A stretch of DNA of 64,000 nucleotides from Micromonospora mirobrigensis (GCF_900091555.1 NZ_FMCX01000005.1:62001-126000); one strand, 5' to 3'. Positions 16,191-25,304 are shown, counted from the first letter of the stretch. Translations and numbers: made by a program. Notes: generated from the letters alone by a model not told the origin.

Positions 16191-16817
16191 TCATGCGGTG
16201 CTGGCGGTGCCGGCGCCGGGATCCGCCGCGATCCGCTCGGCGCCGACCCGGCCCTGGTGGCCGGCGAGGACCCGGTCGACGATCCGCTCGGCGAACGCCC
16301 GGTCCAGGGCGCCACCGGAGACCGCCCGCCGGTAGAACAGCGGCCCGGCCAGCTGGTCGAGCACGTCGGCCGGGTCGGTGTCGGCGGGCAGTTCCCCGCG
16401 ATCGATGCCCCGCTCGACGGCGCGCAGGATGACGGCGTGCCGCGCCTCGCCCTCCCGGCGGTGCAGGGCCGCGACCTGCGGGTCGCGTTCGGCGGCGTCC
16501 ACCAGCGCGAACATCAGCCCCGCTGCCGGGCCGGCGGAGAGCGCCGCGGCGAGGCCGGCGACCAGGTCGAGCAGGTCGCCGCGGAGGGTGCCGGTGTCGG
16601 GGTCGACGGGTGGGCGCCGCACGCTGTCGAAGGCGTCGAGGATCAGCGCCGCCTGGCCGTCCCAGTGCCGGTAGATGGTCGTCTTCGCCACCCCGGAACG
16701 CTCCGCCACGGCCTCGATGGTGGTGCCGGCGATGCCGCGCTCGGCGAGCAGGTCCAGCGCCGTGGCGATGACCACGGCCCGGGTACGCCGTACCCGTGGA
16801 TCGGTCGCCCGGCCCAT
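16191..16817 (-). CDS. TetR-family transcriptional regulator
   Basis: 208 residues with an N-terminal TetR helix-turn-helix (ALDLLAERGIAGTTIEAVAERSGVAKTTIYRHWDG, about 19-53) and a C-terminal domain of the TetR_C/AcrR type (RDPQVAALHRR...GELPADTDPADVLDQLAGPLFYR). It is the third gene of a three-gene operon with the NmrA-like and nitroreductase-like proteins and most likely represses it. The perfect palindrome at 18226-18243 in the promoter region is the obvious operator candidate. Confidence 0.9.
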   Translation of the reverse strand: MGRATDPRVRRTRAVVIATALDLLAERGIAGTTIEAVAERSGVAKTTIYRHWDGQAALILDAFDSVRRPPVDPDTGTLRGDLLDLVAGLAAALSAGPAAGLMFALVDAAERDPQVAALHRREGEARHAVILRAVERGIDRGELPADTDPADVLDQLAGPLFYRRAVSGGALDRAFAERIVDRVLAGHQGRVGAERIAADPGAGTASTA

Positions 16818-16854
16818 CCGTGTCCCCTCCCGTCCGGCGCCGGGCGGGTGGCGC

Positions 16855-17712
16855 CTACCGCCACAGCTCCCGGTGCTCCTGCACATACTGGCGCAGGGTG
16901 CGGGGTGGCCGCCCGAGCAGGTGGGGCAGGGTGGGGTCGACCCGTTCGGCCTGGCCCCGCCGCAGGCCGGTGTGCAGCACGGTCTGCACCAGCGCCTGGA
17001 CCAGTGGCAGGCCCCGGCGGCGCAGGTGGGCCAGGTAGCCGCCGACGGTGGCCGGCCGGTAGCCGATCGGCCGGCCGAGGACCTCGGCGAGCAGGGCCGC
17101 CACCTGGTCGAAGTCGAGCGCCTCCGGGCCGGTGAGGGTGTACCCGGCGCCGGCGTGCGCCGCCGGGTCGGCGAGGACGACGGCCGCGACGTCACCCAGG
17201 TCGCGGGTGTCGACGAAGGCGACCCGTCCGTTGCCCGCAGGCAGGAAGATCCGGTCGTCCTCGCGGATGTCCCGCCGGTAGGCGTCGGCGAGGTTCTGGG
17301 CGAAGAAGCCGGGCCGCAGGATCGTGTACGGCAGGCCGCAGGCGCGCAGGTGCGTCTCGACCCGGTGGTGGGGGACCACCCGGTTGGTGTCGGCGCCGGT
17401 GACCGAGGCGAACACGACGTGCCCGACGCGGTGCCGGACGGCGGCGTCGACGAGCGCGTTGAGGGTGGGTCCGACCCGGGCGATCTGCGGCGGCCGGAGC
17501 AGGAACAGCGCGCCCGCGTCGGCCAGCGCCGGGTCGAAGGTGCCGGGGTCGGCGAAGTCCAGGCGTACGGCGGGGACGCCGGGGAAGCGTCGCCGCAGCT
17601 CGGCCAGGTCGAGTCCGGCGACCCGCACCGGCATGCCGGCGGCGGCCAGGGACCGGGCGACCGCCCCGCCGACGTTGCCGGTCGCACCGGTGACCAGCAC
17701 CGGGGCGGTCAC
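16855..17712 (-). CDS. NmrA-like NAD(P)-binding protein
   Basis: 285 residues with an N-terminal Rossmann motif GATGNVGGAVARSL, the substitute central segment HVVFASVTGADTN, and HHRVETHLRACGLPYTILRPGFFAQNL, typical of the NmrA/SDR a5 family (NAD(P)H sensors or quinone/azo reductases). The GTG start overlaps the stop of the upstream nitroreductase-like gene (GTGA), showing a translationally coupled operon with the TetR gene 37 nt downstream. The likely role is detoxification of quinones or electrophiles; the substrate is unknown. Confidence 0.88.
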   Translation of the reverse strand: MTAPVLVTGATGNVGGAVARSLAAAGMPVRVAGLDLAELRRRFPGVPAVRLDFADPGTFDPALADAGALFLLRPPQIARVGPTLNALVDAAVRHRVGHVVFASVTGADTNRVVPHHRVETHLRACGLPYTILRPGFFAQNLADAYRRDIREDDRIFLPAGNGRVAFVDTRDLGDVAAVVLADPAAHAGAGYTLTGPEALDFDQVAALLAEVLGRPIGYRPATVGGYLAHLRRRGLPLVQALVQTVLHTGLRRGQAERVDPTLPHLLGRPPRTLRQYVQEHRELWR

Positions 17713-18212
17713 CGCGCACCGCCGGCGACGTCCAGGTAGACCAGGGCGAGGCCGTCGCGGCGCGACGCCTCGGCCAACTCGTCGTGGGTGGGGGTCCGGG
17801 GCACGTTGATCCGGATGCCCATCCGCCGCCCCGCCCGTCGGTGTCCGGCCGCCTCGATCAGCGTGCGGTAGGCGGTGGCCACCCGGTCCGGGTCCTCGAC
17901 GAGTTCGGCGCGGGCCGGCCGGTGCCGGCCGAGCAGGGTCACCGCCACGTCCGGCCGGTCGCGCAGGTTGACCCGCCAGGGCGAGTTGGTCAGCACCAGC
18001 AGCCGGCCGTCGCCGTTGTCCCGGTAGGCCACCGGGAAGACCAGCTCGCGCCCGGTACGCCGCCCGGTCACGTGCAGCAGCAGCAGGTGCCGGCCCACCC
18101 GGCCGGCCCGGGCCGGATCGGTGAGCAGCCAGCGCATGACCCGGTTGACGACCCGGTAGGGGGCCTTGGGCGGCCGGATCCGTTGCACGGCCGGCCGGGG
18201 GGAGGATGCCAT
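17709..18212 (-). CDS. deazaflavin (F420)-dependent nitroreductase-family protein
   Basis: 167 residues of the DDN/FDOR-B type: HLLLLHVTGRRTGRELVFPVAYRDNGDGRLLVLTNS is the split-barrel core found in F420-dependent nitroreductases, followed by NLRDRPDVAVTLLGRHRPARAEL. These proteins use reduced F420 to reduce quinones and nitro compounds. It is the first gene of the TetR-controlled operon, and the ATG lies only about 14 nt from the palindrome. Confidence 0.85.
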   Translation of the reverse strand: MASSPRPAVQRIRPPKAPYRVVNRVMRWLLTDPARAGRVGRHLLLLHVTGRRTGRELVFPVAYRDNGDGRLLVLTNSPWRVNLRDRPDVAVTLLGRHRPARAELVEDPDRVATAYRTLIEAAGHRRAGRRMGIRINVPRTPTHDELAEASRRDGLALVYLDVAGGAR

Positions 18213-18225
18213 ACCGGTACGGTAA

Positions 18226-18243
18226 CGCTACGGGACCGTAGCG
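18226..18243. promoter_or_regulatory. perfect palindrome, likely TetR operator
   Basis: CGCTACGG-GA-CCGTAGCG is an 18-bp inverted repeat with 8-bp perfect arms, located 14-31 nt before the nitroreductase-like ATG in the divergent region. A second partly symmetrical element (TACCGGTACGGTA) abuts it. Position and symmetry fit autoregulation by the operon's TetR protein. Confidence 0.6.
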
Positions 18244-18354
18244 GAAAGGGGTTCGTCGCGCCGCTGCGATGATCACCGGGTGCCGTCGTCGCATGCCGTC
18301 CGGCACAGCGGGAAGGCCCACCGGTCGACCGGACCGAGCCGAGGAGGCCGCGCC

Positions 18355-19059
18355 ATGCCCGACACGTCACCCGCCGCAGGCGGCTTCGCCGTCGTGGAGA
18401 TGTTCACCTCGCAGGGCTGCAACAGCTGCCCGCCGGCGGAGGAACTGCTCTCCGAGATCGACCGGGACGCGCGCCGGCACGGCAGACCCGTCCACGCCCT
18501 CGGCTTCCACGTCGACTACTGGGACCACCTGGGCTGGGCCGACCCGTACGGCGCGCAGGCGCACACCCTGCGCCAGGAGGCGTACGCGCGGGCGTTCGGC
18601 TCGGGTGGGTTGTACACGCCGCAGATGATCGTCAACGGCACCGTCGAGTTCGTCGGCTCGGACCGCCGGCAGGCCGACTCGGCGATCGCCGCCGCCCTGG
18701 CGCGCCCGCCCGCCACGACGCTGACCCTGACGGTGGCCGGGGCCGGGGCCGGGGCCGGGGCCGGTGACCGGGTGGTGCTGGACTACGCGACCGGGCCTTT
18801 GCCCGCGCAGTCGGTGTTGAACGTGGCGGTGGTGGAACGCGGCCTGGAGAACCACGTCCCCCGGGGGGAGAACGCCGGGCGGACGCTGCGCCAGGACGGC
18901 GTGGTGCGCGCCTTCACCGCCACGCCGGTGGACACCCAACGGGGGCGGGTGGAACTCCAGGTGCCGCCGGCCGTCGACCCGCACCGCGCCTCGGTGGTCG
19001 GCTACCTGCAGAACGACGCCGACAAGAGCGTCGTGGCCGCCACCGCCGTCGACCTCTGA
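18355..19059 (+). CDS. DUF1223 thioredoxin-like protein
   Basis: 234 residues. AVVEMFTSQGCNSCPPAEELLSEI has the DUF1223 CxxC (CNSCPP) site, and VDYWDHLGWADPY plus YTPQMIVNGTVEFVGSD are further family blocks. No signal peptide is present, unlike many proteobacterial members. A short Ala-Gly repeat around residues 127-135 is encoded by tandem GGGGCC units (18738-18760). The ATG is preceded by GAGGAGG. The biochemical role of the family is not established; a thiol-redox function is inferred. Confidence 0.88.
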   Translation: MPDTSPAAGGFAVVEMFTSQGCNSCPPAEELLSEIDRDARRHGRPVHALGFHVDYWDHLGWADPYGAQAHTLRQEAYARAFGSGGLYTPQMIVNGTVEFVGSDRRQADSAIAAALARPPATTLTLTVAGAGAGAGAGDRVVLDYATGPLPAQSVLNVAVVERGLENHVPRGENAGRTLRQDGVVRAFTATPVDTQRGRVELQVPPAVDPHRASVVGYLQNDADKSVVAATAVDL

Positions 19060-19074
19060 CCAGGGGAACCGACG

Positions 19075-20241
19075 ATGTCGAGCGGCCCGGCGACACTGCT
19101 GAGACGCCGCGACGAGCCGCTCCAGGCGTCGTTCCTGGAACTCTTCTTCGACCTCTCCTTCGTCTTCGCGCTGCGCCAGCTGTCGGTCGTCCTGCTGGAC
19201 GACGTGAGCCTCGCCGGGGCGGCCCGCACCGGCCTGCTCCTGCTGCCACTCTGGTCGGTCTGGGTGGTGACGGCCTGGTTCACCGACTGGTTCGACCGCG
19301 ACAACCGGTGGATCCAGGCCCTGCTCGTCGGCGCCACCCTCGGGGTGCTGCTGATGAGCGTCGCCGTGCCCGAGGCGACCGGGGACCGGGCGCTGCTCTT
19401 CGCCGGGGCGTACGTCGTGCTGCACGTCGGGCGCAGCCTCGTCACGGCGGTATCGTTGCGCGGCCACCCGCTACGCCGCCGTACGCTGCGGATCCTGGTC
19501 TGGTTCGTCGCCTCCGGTGTGCTGTGGCTGACGGGGGCGGTGTGGCCGCCGGGCCGGGTGCCGCTGTGGGTGCTGGCCGCCGGCTGGGACCTCGCGGGAC
19601 CGCACCTGGGCTGGCCGGTGCCCGGTCTCGGCCGGGCGCAGCCCGGCGAGCTGCGGCTGCGCGGGCGGCACCTCACCGACCGGTTCCAGCAGGTCTTTAT
19701 CGTCGCGCTCGGCGAGCTGGTGATCGCCGCCGGCCTGGCGTACGCCTCGACCGGACTGGCGCCGCCGGAGTCCATCGCGTTCCTGCTGGCCTTCGCGGCG
19801 GCGGTGCTGATCGGCCGGCTCTACGTCCGGCCGGCCGGCCCTCGCCTCGGCGCCGCCATCGACGAGCGGAACCCGGCCAGGTTCGCCACCCTCACCGGCA
19901 ACCTGCACGGGATCATGATCGCCGGTGTGCTGGGCACCTCCGTGGCGGCCGACCTGGTCATCACGCACCCCGTCGAGGTGGAGTCCACCGCCGCGACGGT
20001 CCTGACCGCCGTCGGACCCGCGCTCTTCCTGACCGGCCGGATCGCCCTGTCCGCCGTCGTGTACCGCCGATGGTCCTGGTCCCGGCTGCTCGGCCTGCCC
20101 GCGCTGCTGGCCATCGCGCTCGCCGGGCGCTTCGCGCCGCTGCTGGTGGTCACCGCGGCGACCGTCGGGGTGCTCCTCGCCGTGGCGCTGGCCGAGCGCC
20201 GGCCGGCCGTTCCGGCTCGCCGGTCCGGTGTCCGAGCCTAG
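19075..20241 (+). CDS. low temperature requirement protein A (LtrA) family membrane protein
   Basis: 388 residues, about ten membrane segments. The N-terminal ELFFDLSFVFAL motif and the central QVFIVALGELVIAAG motif identify the LtrA family, named for a Listeria gene needed at low temperature but without a known biochemical activity. It starts 15 nt after the DUF1223 gene with a GGGGAACC stretch as RBS, so the two may be co-transcribed. Confidence 0.9.
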   Translation: MSSGPATLLRRRDEPLQASFLELFFDLSFVFALRQLSVVLLDDVSLAGAARTGLLLLPLWSVWVVTAWFTDWFDRDNRWIQALLVGATLGVLLMSVAVPEATGDRALLFAGAYVVLHVGRSLVTAVSLRGHPLRRRTLRILVWFVASGVLWLTGAVWPPGRVPLWVLAAGWDLAGPHLGWPVPGLGRAQPGELRLRGRHLTDRFQQVFIVALGELVIAAGLAYASTGLAPPESIAFLLAFAAAVLIGRLYVRPAGPRLGAAIDERNPARFATLTGNLHGIMIAGVLGTSVAADLVITHPVEVESTAATVLTAVGPALFLTGRIALSAVVYRRWSWSRLLGLPALLAIALAGRFAPLLVVTAATVGVLLAVALAERRPAVPARRSGVRA

Positions 20242-20279
20242 GCTGAGGCTGCCCCGACCAGCGGACCCGCGGAGGACAG

Positions 20280-21182
20280 ATGGCGACGGCAGGCGTGGCG
20301 ACGCGGCTTCCCCCGATCACTGTCGAACGCTGGGTGAACTCCCCGCCGTTGACCCCGGAGGCGTTGCGCGGCCGGGTGGTGCTGGTCGACATCTGGGAGT
20401 ACACCTGCGTCAACTGGATCCGCACCGCCCCGTACGTCAGGGCGTGGCACCGCGACTACGCCGACCTCGGACTGGTCGTCGTCGGGGCGCACGCGCCGGA
20501 GTTCGCGTTCGGACGACGGCCGGAGAACATCGACCGGGCGATCGAGGAGCACCGGCTCACCCATCCCGTCGCCATCGACAACGACTACCGGTTCTGGCGG
20601 GCCCTGCGCAACGACGCCTGGCCGGCGAAGTTCCTCTTCGACGCCGACGGCCGGCTGGTGGACCGGTGGGTCGGCGAGGGCGACTACGACCGGGTGGAGT
20701 CGGAGATCCGGCGGTTGGTCGAGGCGACCACGCCGGGTGTCGCGCTCCCACCGGTCACCCCCGAGGTGACGGCGTTCGTCGCCGGCGGGCAACCCACCTA
20801 CGTCGGCATCACCCCCGAGACGTACCTCGGCGGGGACCGGGCGGTCCCCGGCACGTACGCCCTCACCGGTGACTGGCAGGTCGCCGGCGAGTACGTCGAG
20901 CTGACCGGCGGCACCGGCGAGCTGACCCTGCCCTTCGACGCCGGCGAGGTCAACCTCGTCGTCGACCCCGGTCCGGGCGGGCCCGCCGAGGTTAACGTGC
21001 TGCTGGACGGGAACCCGATCGACGGCGAGCGGGGCCCCGACGTCGGCCCCGGCGCGATGGCGTGGGTCGACCGGCCGGCGATGTTCCGGCTGGTCGCCGG
21101 GGCGGCACGCGGCCAGCGCCGGCTCACCCTGGTCACCGACCGGCCCGGCCTGCGCGCGTACGTCTTCACCTTCGGCCCGTAG
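20280..21182 (+). CDS. redoxin-family (DipZ C-terminal-like) protein lacking the second active-site Cys
   Basis: 300 residues. The first ~150 form a TlpA/AhpC-like thioredoxin fold (RVVLVDIWEYTCVNWIRTAPYVRAWH...LVVVGAHAPEF...WPAKFLFDADGRLV). The last ~120 form a beta-rich module ending in RRLTLVTDRPGLRAYVFTFGP, as in the periplasmic part of DipZ/CcdA-redoxin fusions. The active site normally reads YTCINCxRT; here it is YTCVNWIRT, so the resolving Cys is Trp. There is no signal peptide or CcdA membrane part, so it is a free-standing cytoplasmic version. AGGACAG precedes the ATG. Confidence 0.85.
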   Translation: MATAGVATRLPPITVERWVNSPPLTPEALRGRVVLVDIWEYTCVNWIRTAPYVRAWHRDYADLGLVVVGAHAPEFAFGRRPENIDRAIEEHRLTHPVAIDNDYRFWRALRNDAWPAKFLFDADGRLVDRWVGEGDYDRVESEIRRLVEATTPGVALPPVTPEVTAFVAGGQPTYVGITPETYLGGDRAVPGTYALTGDWQVAGEYVELTGGTGELTLPFDAGEVNLVVDPGPGGPAEVNVLLDGNPIDGERGPDVGPGAMAWVDRPAMFRLVAGAARGQRRLTLVTDRPGLRAYVFTFGP

Positions 21183-21224
21183 GCGCTGTCCCGGCGGGCG
21201 GAACCCGGACGGATGGGCGGTGCG

Positions 21225-21743
21225 ATGAGCGACACGACCGAGCAGGCGATCCTGGCCGGCGGCTGCTTCTGGGGGATGCAGGACCTGATCCGCAAACGCC
21301 CCGGGGTGCGGCAGACCCGGGTGGGCTACACCGGCGGAGAGGTGCCGAACGCCACCTACCAGCACCATCCCGGGCACGCCGAGGCCATCGAGATCACCTT
21401 CGATCCGGCGCAGCTGGCCTACCGGGACCTGCTGGAGTTCTTCTTCCAGGTGCACGACCCCACCACCAGGGACCGGCAGGGCAACGACGTCGGGTCCAGC
21501 TACCGGTCGGCCATCTTCTACACCGACGAGGAGCAGCGGAGGGTCGCCGAGGACACCATCGCCGACGTCGACGCCTCCGGCCTCTGGCCCGGCAAGGTGG
21601 TCACCGAGGTCACCCCGGCCGGCCCGTTCTGGGAGGCCGAGCCGGAACACCAGGACTACCTGGAGCGCAACCCCGGCGGCTACACCTGCCACTTCGTCCG
21701 CCCCGACTGGAAGCTACCCCGCCGCGGGCAGGGCGCCGCCTGA
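21225..21743 (+). CDS. msrA: peptide-methionine (S)-S-oxide reductase
   Basis: 172 residues with the invariant GCFWG catalytic motif (Cys14), GYTGG, the HAE segment and the EAEPEHQDYLERNP block of MsrA. It repairs methionine-S-sulfoxide in proteins using thioredoxin. The ATG at 21225 is preferred; an in-frame ATG at 21213 would add four residues. It follows the redoxin gene by 42 nt on the same strand, which suggests a shared oxidative-repair role. Confidence 0.95.
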   Translation: MSDTTEQAILAGGCFWGMQDLIRKRPGVRQTRVGYTGGEVPNATYQHHPGHAEAIEITFDPAQLAYRDLLEFFFQVHDPTTRDRQGNDVGSSYRSAIFYTDEEQRRVAEDTIADVDASGLWPGKVVTEVTPAGPFWEAEPEHQDYLERNPGGYTCHFVRPDWKLPRRGQGAA

Positions 21744-21787
21744 GGCCCGCCGCCCCGGCACGACCGACCGACCGGAAGGAAGAGCAG

Positions 21788-23011
21788 ATGGCCACCCGGA
21801 CCATGACCCGTCCCACCGCCGACATCCGGCCGTTCCACGTGGAGTTCCCGGAGTCCGACCTTGAGGATCTGCGCCGCCGCATCGCGGCCACCCGCTGGCC
21901 GGAGAAGCAGAACGTCGCCGACCAGTCCCAGGGCGTGCCGCTGGAGACCAGTCAGGCCCTCGCCCGCTACTGGGAGAAGGAGTACGACTGGCGCCGGGTC
22001 GAGGCGCGGATCAACGAGTTGCCCAACCACATCACCACGATCGACGGGCTGGACATCCACTTCGTCCACGTCCGGTCCAAGCACGAGGACGCGATGCCGC
22101 TGATCGTCACCCACGGGTGGCCCGGCTCGATCATCGAGCAGATGAAGATCATCGGACCGCTGACCGACCCGACCGCGCACGGCGGGAACGCCTCCGACGC
22201 GTTCCACCTGGTGATCCCGTCGCTGCCCGGGTACGGCTTCTCCGGCAAGCCGACCGAGCCGGGCTGGGGCCCCGAACACGTCGCCACCGCGTGGATCGAG
22301 CTGATGCGCCGGCTCGGCTACTCCCGCTTCGTGGCACAGGGCGGCGACTGGGGCGCGCTGATCACCGACCTGATCGGTCTGCAGGCCCCGCCCGAGCTGG
22401 CCGGCATCCTCACCAACATGCCCGGTGCCGTGCCGCCCGACCTCGACCTGCTGATGCAGAGCGGCATCAGCGGGGCGTCCGACCCGTTGGCCAAGCTGCC
22501 CGACGGGCTCTCCGCCGAGGAGCGGAAGGCCTGCGAGGAACTGGCCTTCTTCTGGCAGCACTCCGCGTACGCCCTGATGATGGCCACCCGGCCGGAGACG
22601 CTGACCGGGTTCGCCGACTCGCCGGTCGCCCTGGCCAGCTACCTGATCGACCACGACGCGGCGAGCCTGGAGCTGATCTGCCGGGCCTTCGCCGGGGAGA
22701 CCGTCGGCCTGAGCCGCGACGACGTGCTCGACAACGTCACCCTGTACTGGCTCACCAACACCGGCGTCTCGTCGGCCCGGCTCTACTCGGAGAACAAGCT
22801 CTCCTTCTTCGCCGCCAAGGGCGTCACCGTCCCGGCCGCGGTCAGCGTCTTCCCGTGCGAGCTGTACGAGGCGCCGCGCAGCTGGGCCGAGCGGGCCTAC
22901 CCGAACCTCATCCACTACAACAAGCTCGACCGGGGCGGGCACTTCGCGGCCTTCGAGCAGCCGATGCTGCTCACCGAGGAGCTGCGTACCGCCTTCCGGT
23001 CGCTGCGCTGA
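21788..23011 (+). CDS. microsomal-type epoxide hydrolase
   Basis: 407 residues of the EPHX1-like alpha/beta hydrolase class: an N-terminal epoxide-hydrolase domain (FHVEFPESDLEDLRRRIAATRWPE), HGWPGS (109-114, oxyanion loop), nucleophile Asp187 in GGDWG and catalytic His385 in GGHFAA. Such enzymes open epoxides to diols. A GGAAGGAAGAG run precedes the ATG. It lies 44 nt after msrA. Confidence 0.93.
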   Translation: MATRTMTRPTADIRPFHVEFPESDLEDLRRRIAATRWPEKQNVADQSQGVPLETSQALARYWEKEYDWRRVEARINELPNHITTIDGLDIHFVHVRSKHEDAMPLIVTHGWPGSIIEQMKIIGPLTDPTAHGGNASDAFHLVIPSLPGYGFSGKPTEPGWGPEHVATAWIELMRRLGYSRFVAQGGDWGALITDLIGLQAPPELAGILTNMPGAVPPDLDLLMQSGISGASDPLAKLPDGLSAEERKACEELAFFWQHSAYALMMATRPETLTGFADSPVALASYLIDHDAASLELICRAFAGETVGLSRDDVLDNVTLYWLTNTGVSSARLYSENKLSFFAAKGVTVPAAVSVFPCELYEAPRSWAERAYPNLIHYNKLDRGGHFAAFEQPMLLTEELRTAFRSLR

Positions 23012-23032
23012 GCCACCCGTCGCCGGCGACGC

Positions 23033-24166
23033 TCACCGGGCGTCGCCGGCGACGGCCGCGACCCGGTCCCGCCGGGCGTACCCCGCCGGTGGGCGCCGGC
23101 CGGCGGCCCGACGGCGCAGCGCCCGGGTGGAGTGCGCGGCCAGCCGCAGCCGGCCGTCGGAGTAGTGCACCCCACCCCGGAACAGCCGCTGGCCGACCGC
23201 GAGCCAGCTGCACAGGCCCCGCTCGGCCAGCCACAACGGCGCCAGCGCGGCGGTGCCCGGCGGGAAGACCGACCGACCACCGGCCCGGCGACGCCCCGCC
23301 TCCGCCACCCCGACCACCGCCGCCGCGGCGACGGCCAGCAGCCCGGGCCGCCGGGCAGCGAGCGCCGCGGCCATCCCGGGCAGCACCAGCAGCGCCACCG
23401 CCATTCGCGCCGGCCGGGCGAACTCGTCGTACGCCTGCCGTACCCGCTGGGAGCGGAAGTGTCCGGCGGTGGGCGGGAGACGCCGGACGTACAGCCCGGC
23501 GGGGGCGGCCACCCTGCCCCCGTGGGCCCGTACGGTCCGGATCAGCTCCAGGTTCTCGAAGAGCACGTCCGGGTCGTAGCCGCCGATGGCGAGGAAGACG
23601 CTGCGCCGCACCGCCAGGGTGCCCGGGAAGTCCGCCCCGACCGCCCGGTTGAGCAGGATCCGACCGGTGTCCCAGCGGGCGTGCCAGGGCAGCGGGGCGA
23701 AGTGGTTCTGCGGCTGCACCAGATCCGCCCGGCGCAGCAGGTGGACCACCGCACGCAGCCCCGCCTCGTCGTAGCGGACGTCGTCGTCGGCGATCACCAC
23801 GTCCTCGTGCCGGGCCGCCGGTACGCCGGTCAGCACGCCCAGCACCTTGCCGTTGCGCCCGGTCAGCGCCGGGTCGGGCGGCAGGTGCCGGACCAGTCCG
23901 GCCCAGCGCCGGGCGTGCCGGGCGAAGACCGGCGGCGGTGACCCGTCCACCACGATCACCTCGGCCACCCGGGTCGCCAGCCAGCGCAGGTAGCCGGTCA
24001 GCTCGACGGGGTCGCCGTCGTCGACCCGCCGGATCGGCAGCACGTACGCCAGCGGCAGCGCGGCCGGCGCGACCGCCTCGCCGGTGGGGGCGCCAAGGGT
24101 GCCCGGCTCGAGCGCCACCGCTGCCTCCCGCAGGACGTTGGGCCGTCCCTGTGCCCGCTGCGTCAC
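23033..24166 (-). CDS. family 2 glycosyltransferase
   Basis: 377 residues with a GT-A core: YVLPIRR at about 41, VIVVDGSPPP at about 70, the metal-binding DVVIADDDVRYDEAG and an acceptor loop GGYDPDVLFENLELIRTV. The C-terminal third has two hydrophobic stretches (VALLVLPGMAAALA and GLLAVAAAAVVGVA) that probably anchor it to the membrane. The substrate is unknown. It is divergent from the diiron/CDGSH operon. Confidence 0.85.
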   Translation of the reverse strand: MTQRAQGRPNVLREAAVALEPGTLGAPTGEAVAPAALPLAYVLPIRRVDDGDPVELTGYLRWLATRVAEVIVVDGSPPPVFARHARRWAGLVRHLPPDPALTGRNGKVLGVLTGVPAARHEDVVIADDDVRYDEAGLRAVVHLLRRADLVQPQNHFAPLPWHARWDTGRILLNRAVGADFPGTLAVRRSVFLAIGGYDPDVLFENLELIRTVRAHGGRVAAPAGLYVRRLPPTAGHFRSQRVRQAYDEFARPARMAVALLVLPGMAAALAARRPGLLAVAAAAVVGVAEAGRRRAGGRSVFPPGTAALAPLWLAERGLCSWLAVGQRLFRGGVHYSDGRLRLAAHSTRALRRRAAGRRPPAGYARRDRVAAVAGDAR

Positions 24167-24177
24167 AGCTCAAACAG

Positions 24178-24202
24178 GTTTGCCCCGCTCGCGCCAGGGC
24201 AC
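24178..24202 (+). promoter_or_regulatory. SigB/SigF-like promoter upstream of the diiron/CDGSH operon
   Basis: GTTT (24178-24181), 15 nt, GGGCAC (24197-24202), about 26 nt before the GTG start. This resembles the GTTT-N14-16-GGGTAT pattern of SigB-class promoters, with a degenerate -10. Confidence 0.35.
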
Positions 24203-24227
24203 CCCGATAGTCCCGAGAGGAGAACAG

Positions 24228-25304
24228 GTGTCCGAGACCCATGGCCGCGCCACGCTGCCACAGCCGCGCGGCCCGGTGTCGACGATCGTCCGCGACGCCC
24301 TGCTGCGGCCGCCGCACGACCTTCCCGCGGTTCCGGACCTCACCGGCGACGGCCCGCTGACCGACGACGACCTCCAGCTCACCCTCTTCCTCTGCTACGA
24401 GCTCCACTACCGCGGCTGGCACGGGGTCGACGACGGGTGGGAGTGGCAGCCGTCCCTGCTCGCCCTGCGGGCCGCCGCGGAACGTCCCTTCGAGGCGGCG
24501 ATCCGGGCCCTGGTCGGCCCCCCGCCGGCGGTGTCACCGCAGCAGCTGCCGGCGGCGCTGCACGAGGTCACCACCGCGGGTGACGGGCCGTCGCTGGCCG
24601 GGTTCCTCCGCGGGCGCGGCACCCTGGCCCAGTTCCGGGAGTTCGTCGCCCACCGGTCGGTCTACCACCTGCGCGAGGCCGACCCGCACACCTGGGGCCT
24701 GCCCCGGCTCGGCGGCCCGGCCAAGGCCGCCCTGGTCGAGATCCAGATGGACGAGTACGGCAACGGCCAGCTGCACCGGATGCACGCCGAGCTGTTCCGC
24801 ACCACCATGGGCCGGCTCGGGCTGGACACCCGGTACGGCGCCCACCTGGACGCGGTCCCCGCGATCACCCTGGCCGGCAACAACGCGATGTCACTGTTCG
24901 GCCTGCACCGCCGGTGGCGGGGGGCCCTGCTGGGGCACCTGGCCGCCCTGGAGATGACCTCGTCGCTGCCCAACCGCCGCTACGGCGACGCGCTGCGCCG
25001 GCTCGGCGGCGACGAGACGGCCACCCGCTTCTTCGACGAGCACGTGGAGGCCGACGCCGTCCACGAGCAGATCGCCCTGCACGACCTCTGTGGCGGACTG
25101 GTCAGCCAGGAGCCCGAGCTGACCGCCGACGTGCTGCTCGGCGCGTCGGCCGCGCTCGCTCTCGACGACCTCTTCGCCGCCCACCTGCTGGACTCCTGGG
25201 CCGCCGGGCGCAGCTCGCTGCGGAACGCCGCGAGCCGGCCGGCCGGGCCGCTGCGGGTGACCGTCCCCGGTGTGCCGGCCGCGAAGACGAAGGTGGCGTC
25301 GTGA
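24228..25304 (+). CDS. iron-containing redox enzyme (haem-oxygenase-like diiron fold)
   Basis: 358 residues, all-helical, matching the haem-oxygenase-like iron-containing redox enzyme family. The segment VEIQMDEYGNGQLHRMHAELFRTTM carries the conserved Glu/Asp/His ligands of the diiron site and FDEHVEADAVHEQIALHDL the second ligand set. Family members oxidise or cleave fatty acids, amino acids and other small molecules with O2; the substrate here is unknown. The GTG has GAGAGGAG upstream, and its TGA overlaps the GTG of the CDGSH gene. Confidence 0.85.
   Translation: MSETHGRATLPQPRGPVSTIVRDALLRPPHDLPAVPDLTGDGPLTDDDLQLTLFLCYELHYRGWHGVDDGWEWQPSLLALRAAAERPFEAAIRALVGPPPAVSPQQLPAALHEVTTAGDGPSLAGFLRGRGTLAQFREFVAHRSVYHLREADPHTWGLPRLGGPAKAALVEIQMDEYGNGQLHRMHAELFRTTMGRLGLDTRYGAHLDAVPAITLAGNNAMSLFGLHRRWRGALLGHLAALEMTSSLPNRRYGDALRRLGGDETATRFFDEHVEADAVHEQIALHDLCGGLVSQEPELTADVLLGASAALALDDLFAAHLLDSWAAGRSSLRNAASRPAGPLRVTVPGVPAAKTKVAS

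Noticed and set aside
16092..16194. Longer ATG-started frame overlapping the lasso precursor (77 codons)
   Set aside because: It is in another frame, lacks the leader motif and RBS, and would overlap the proposed precursor and TetR 3' region.
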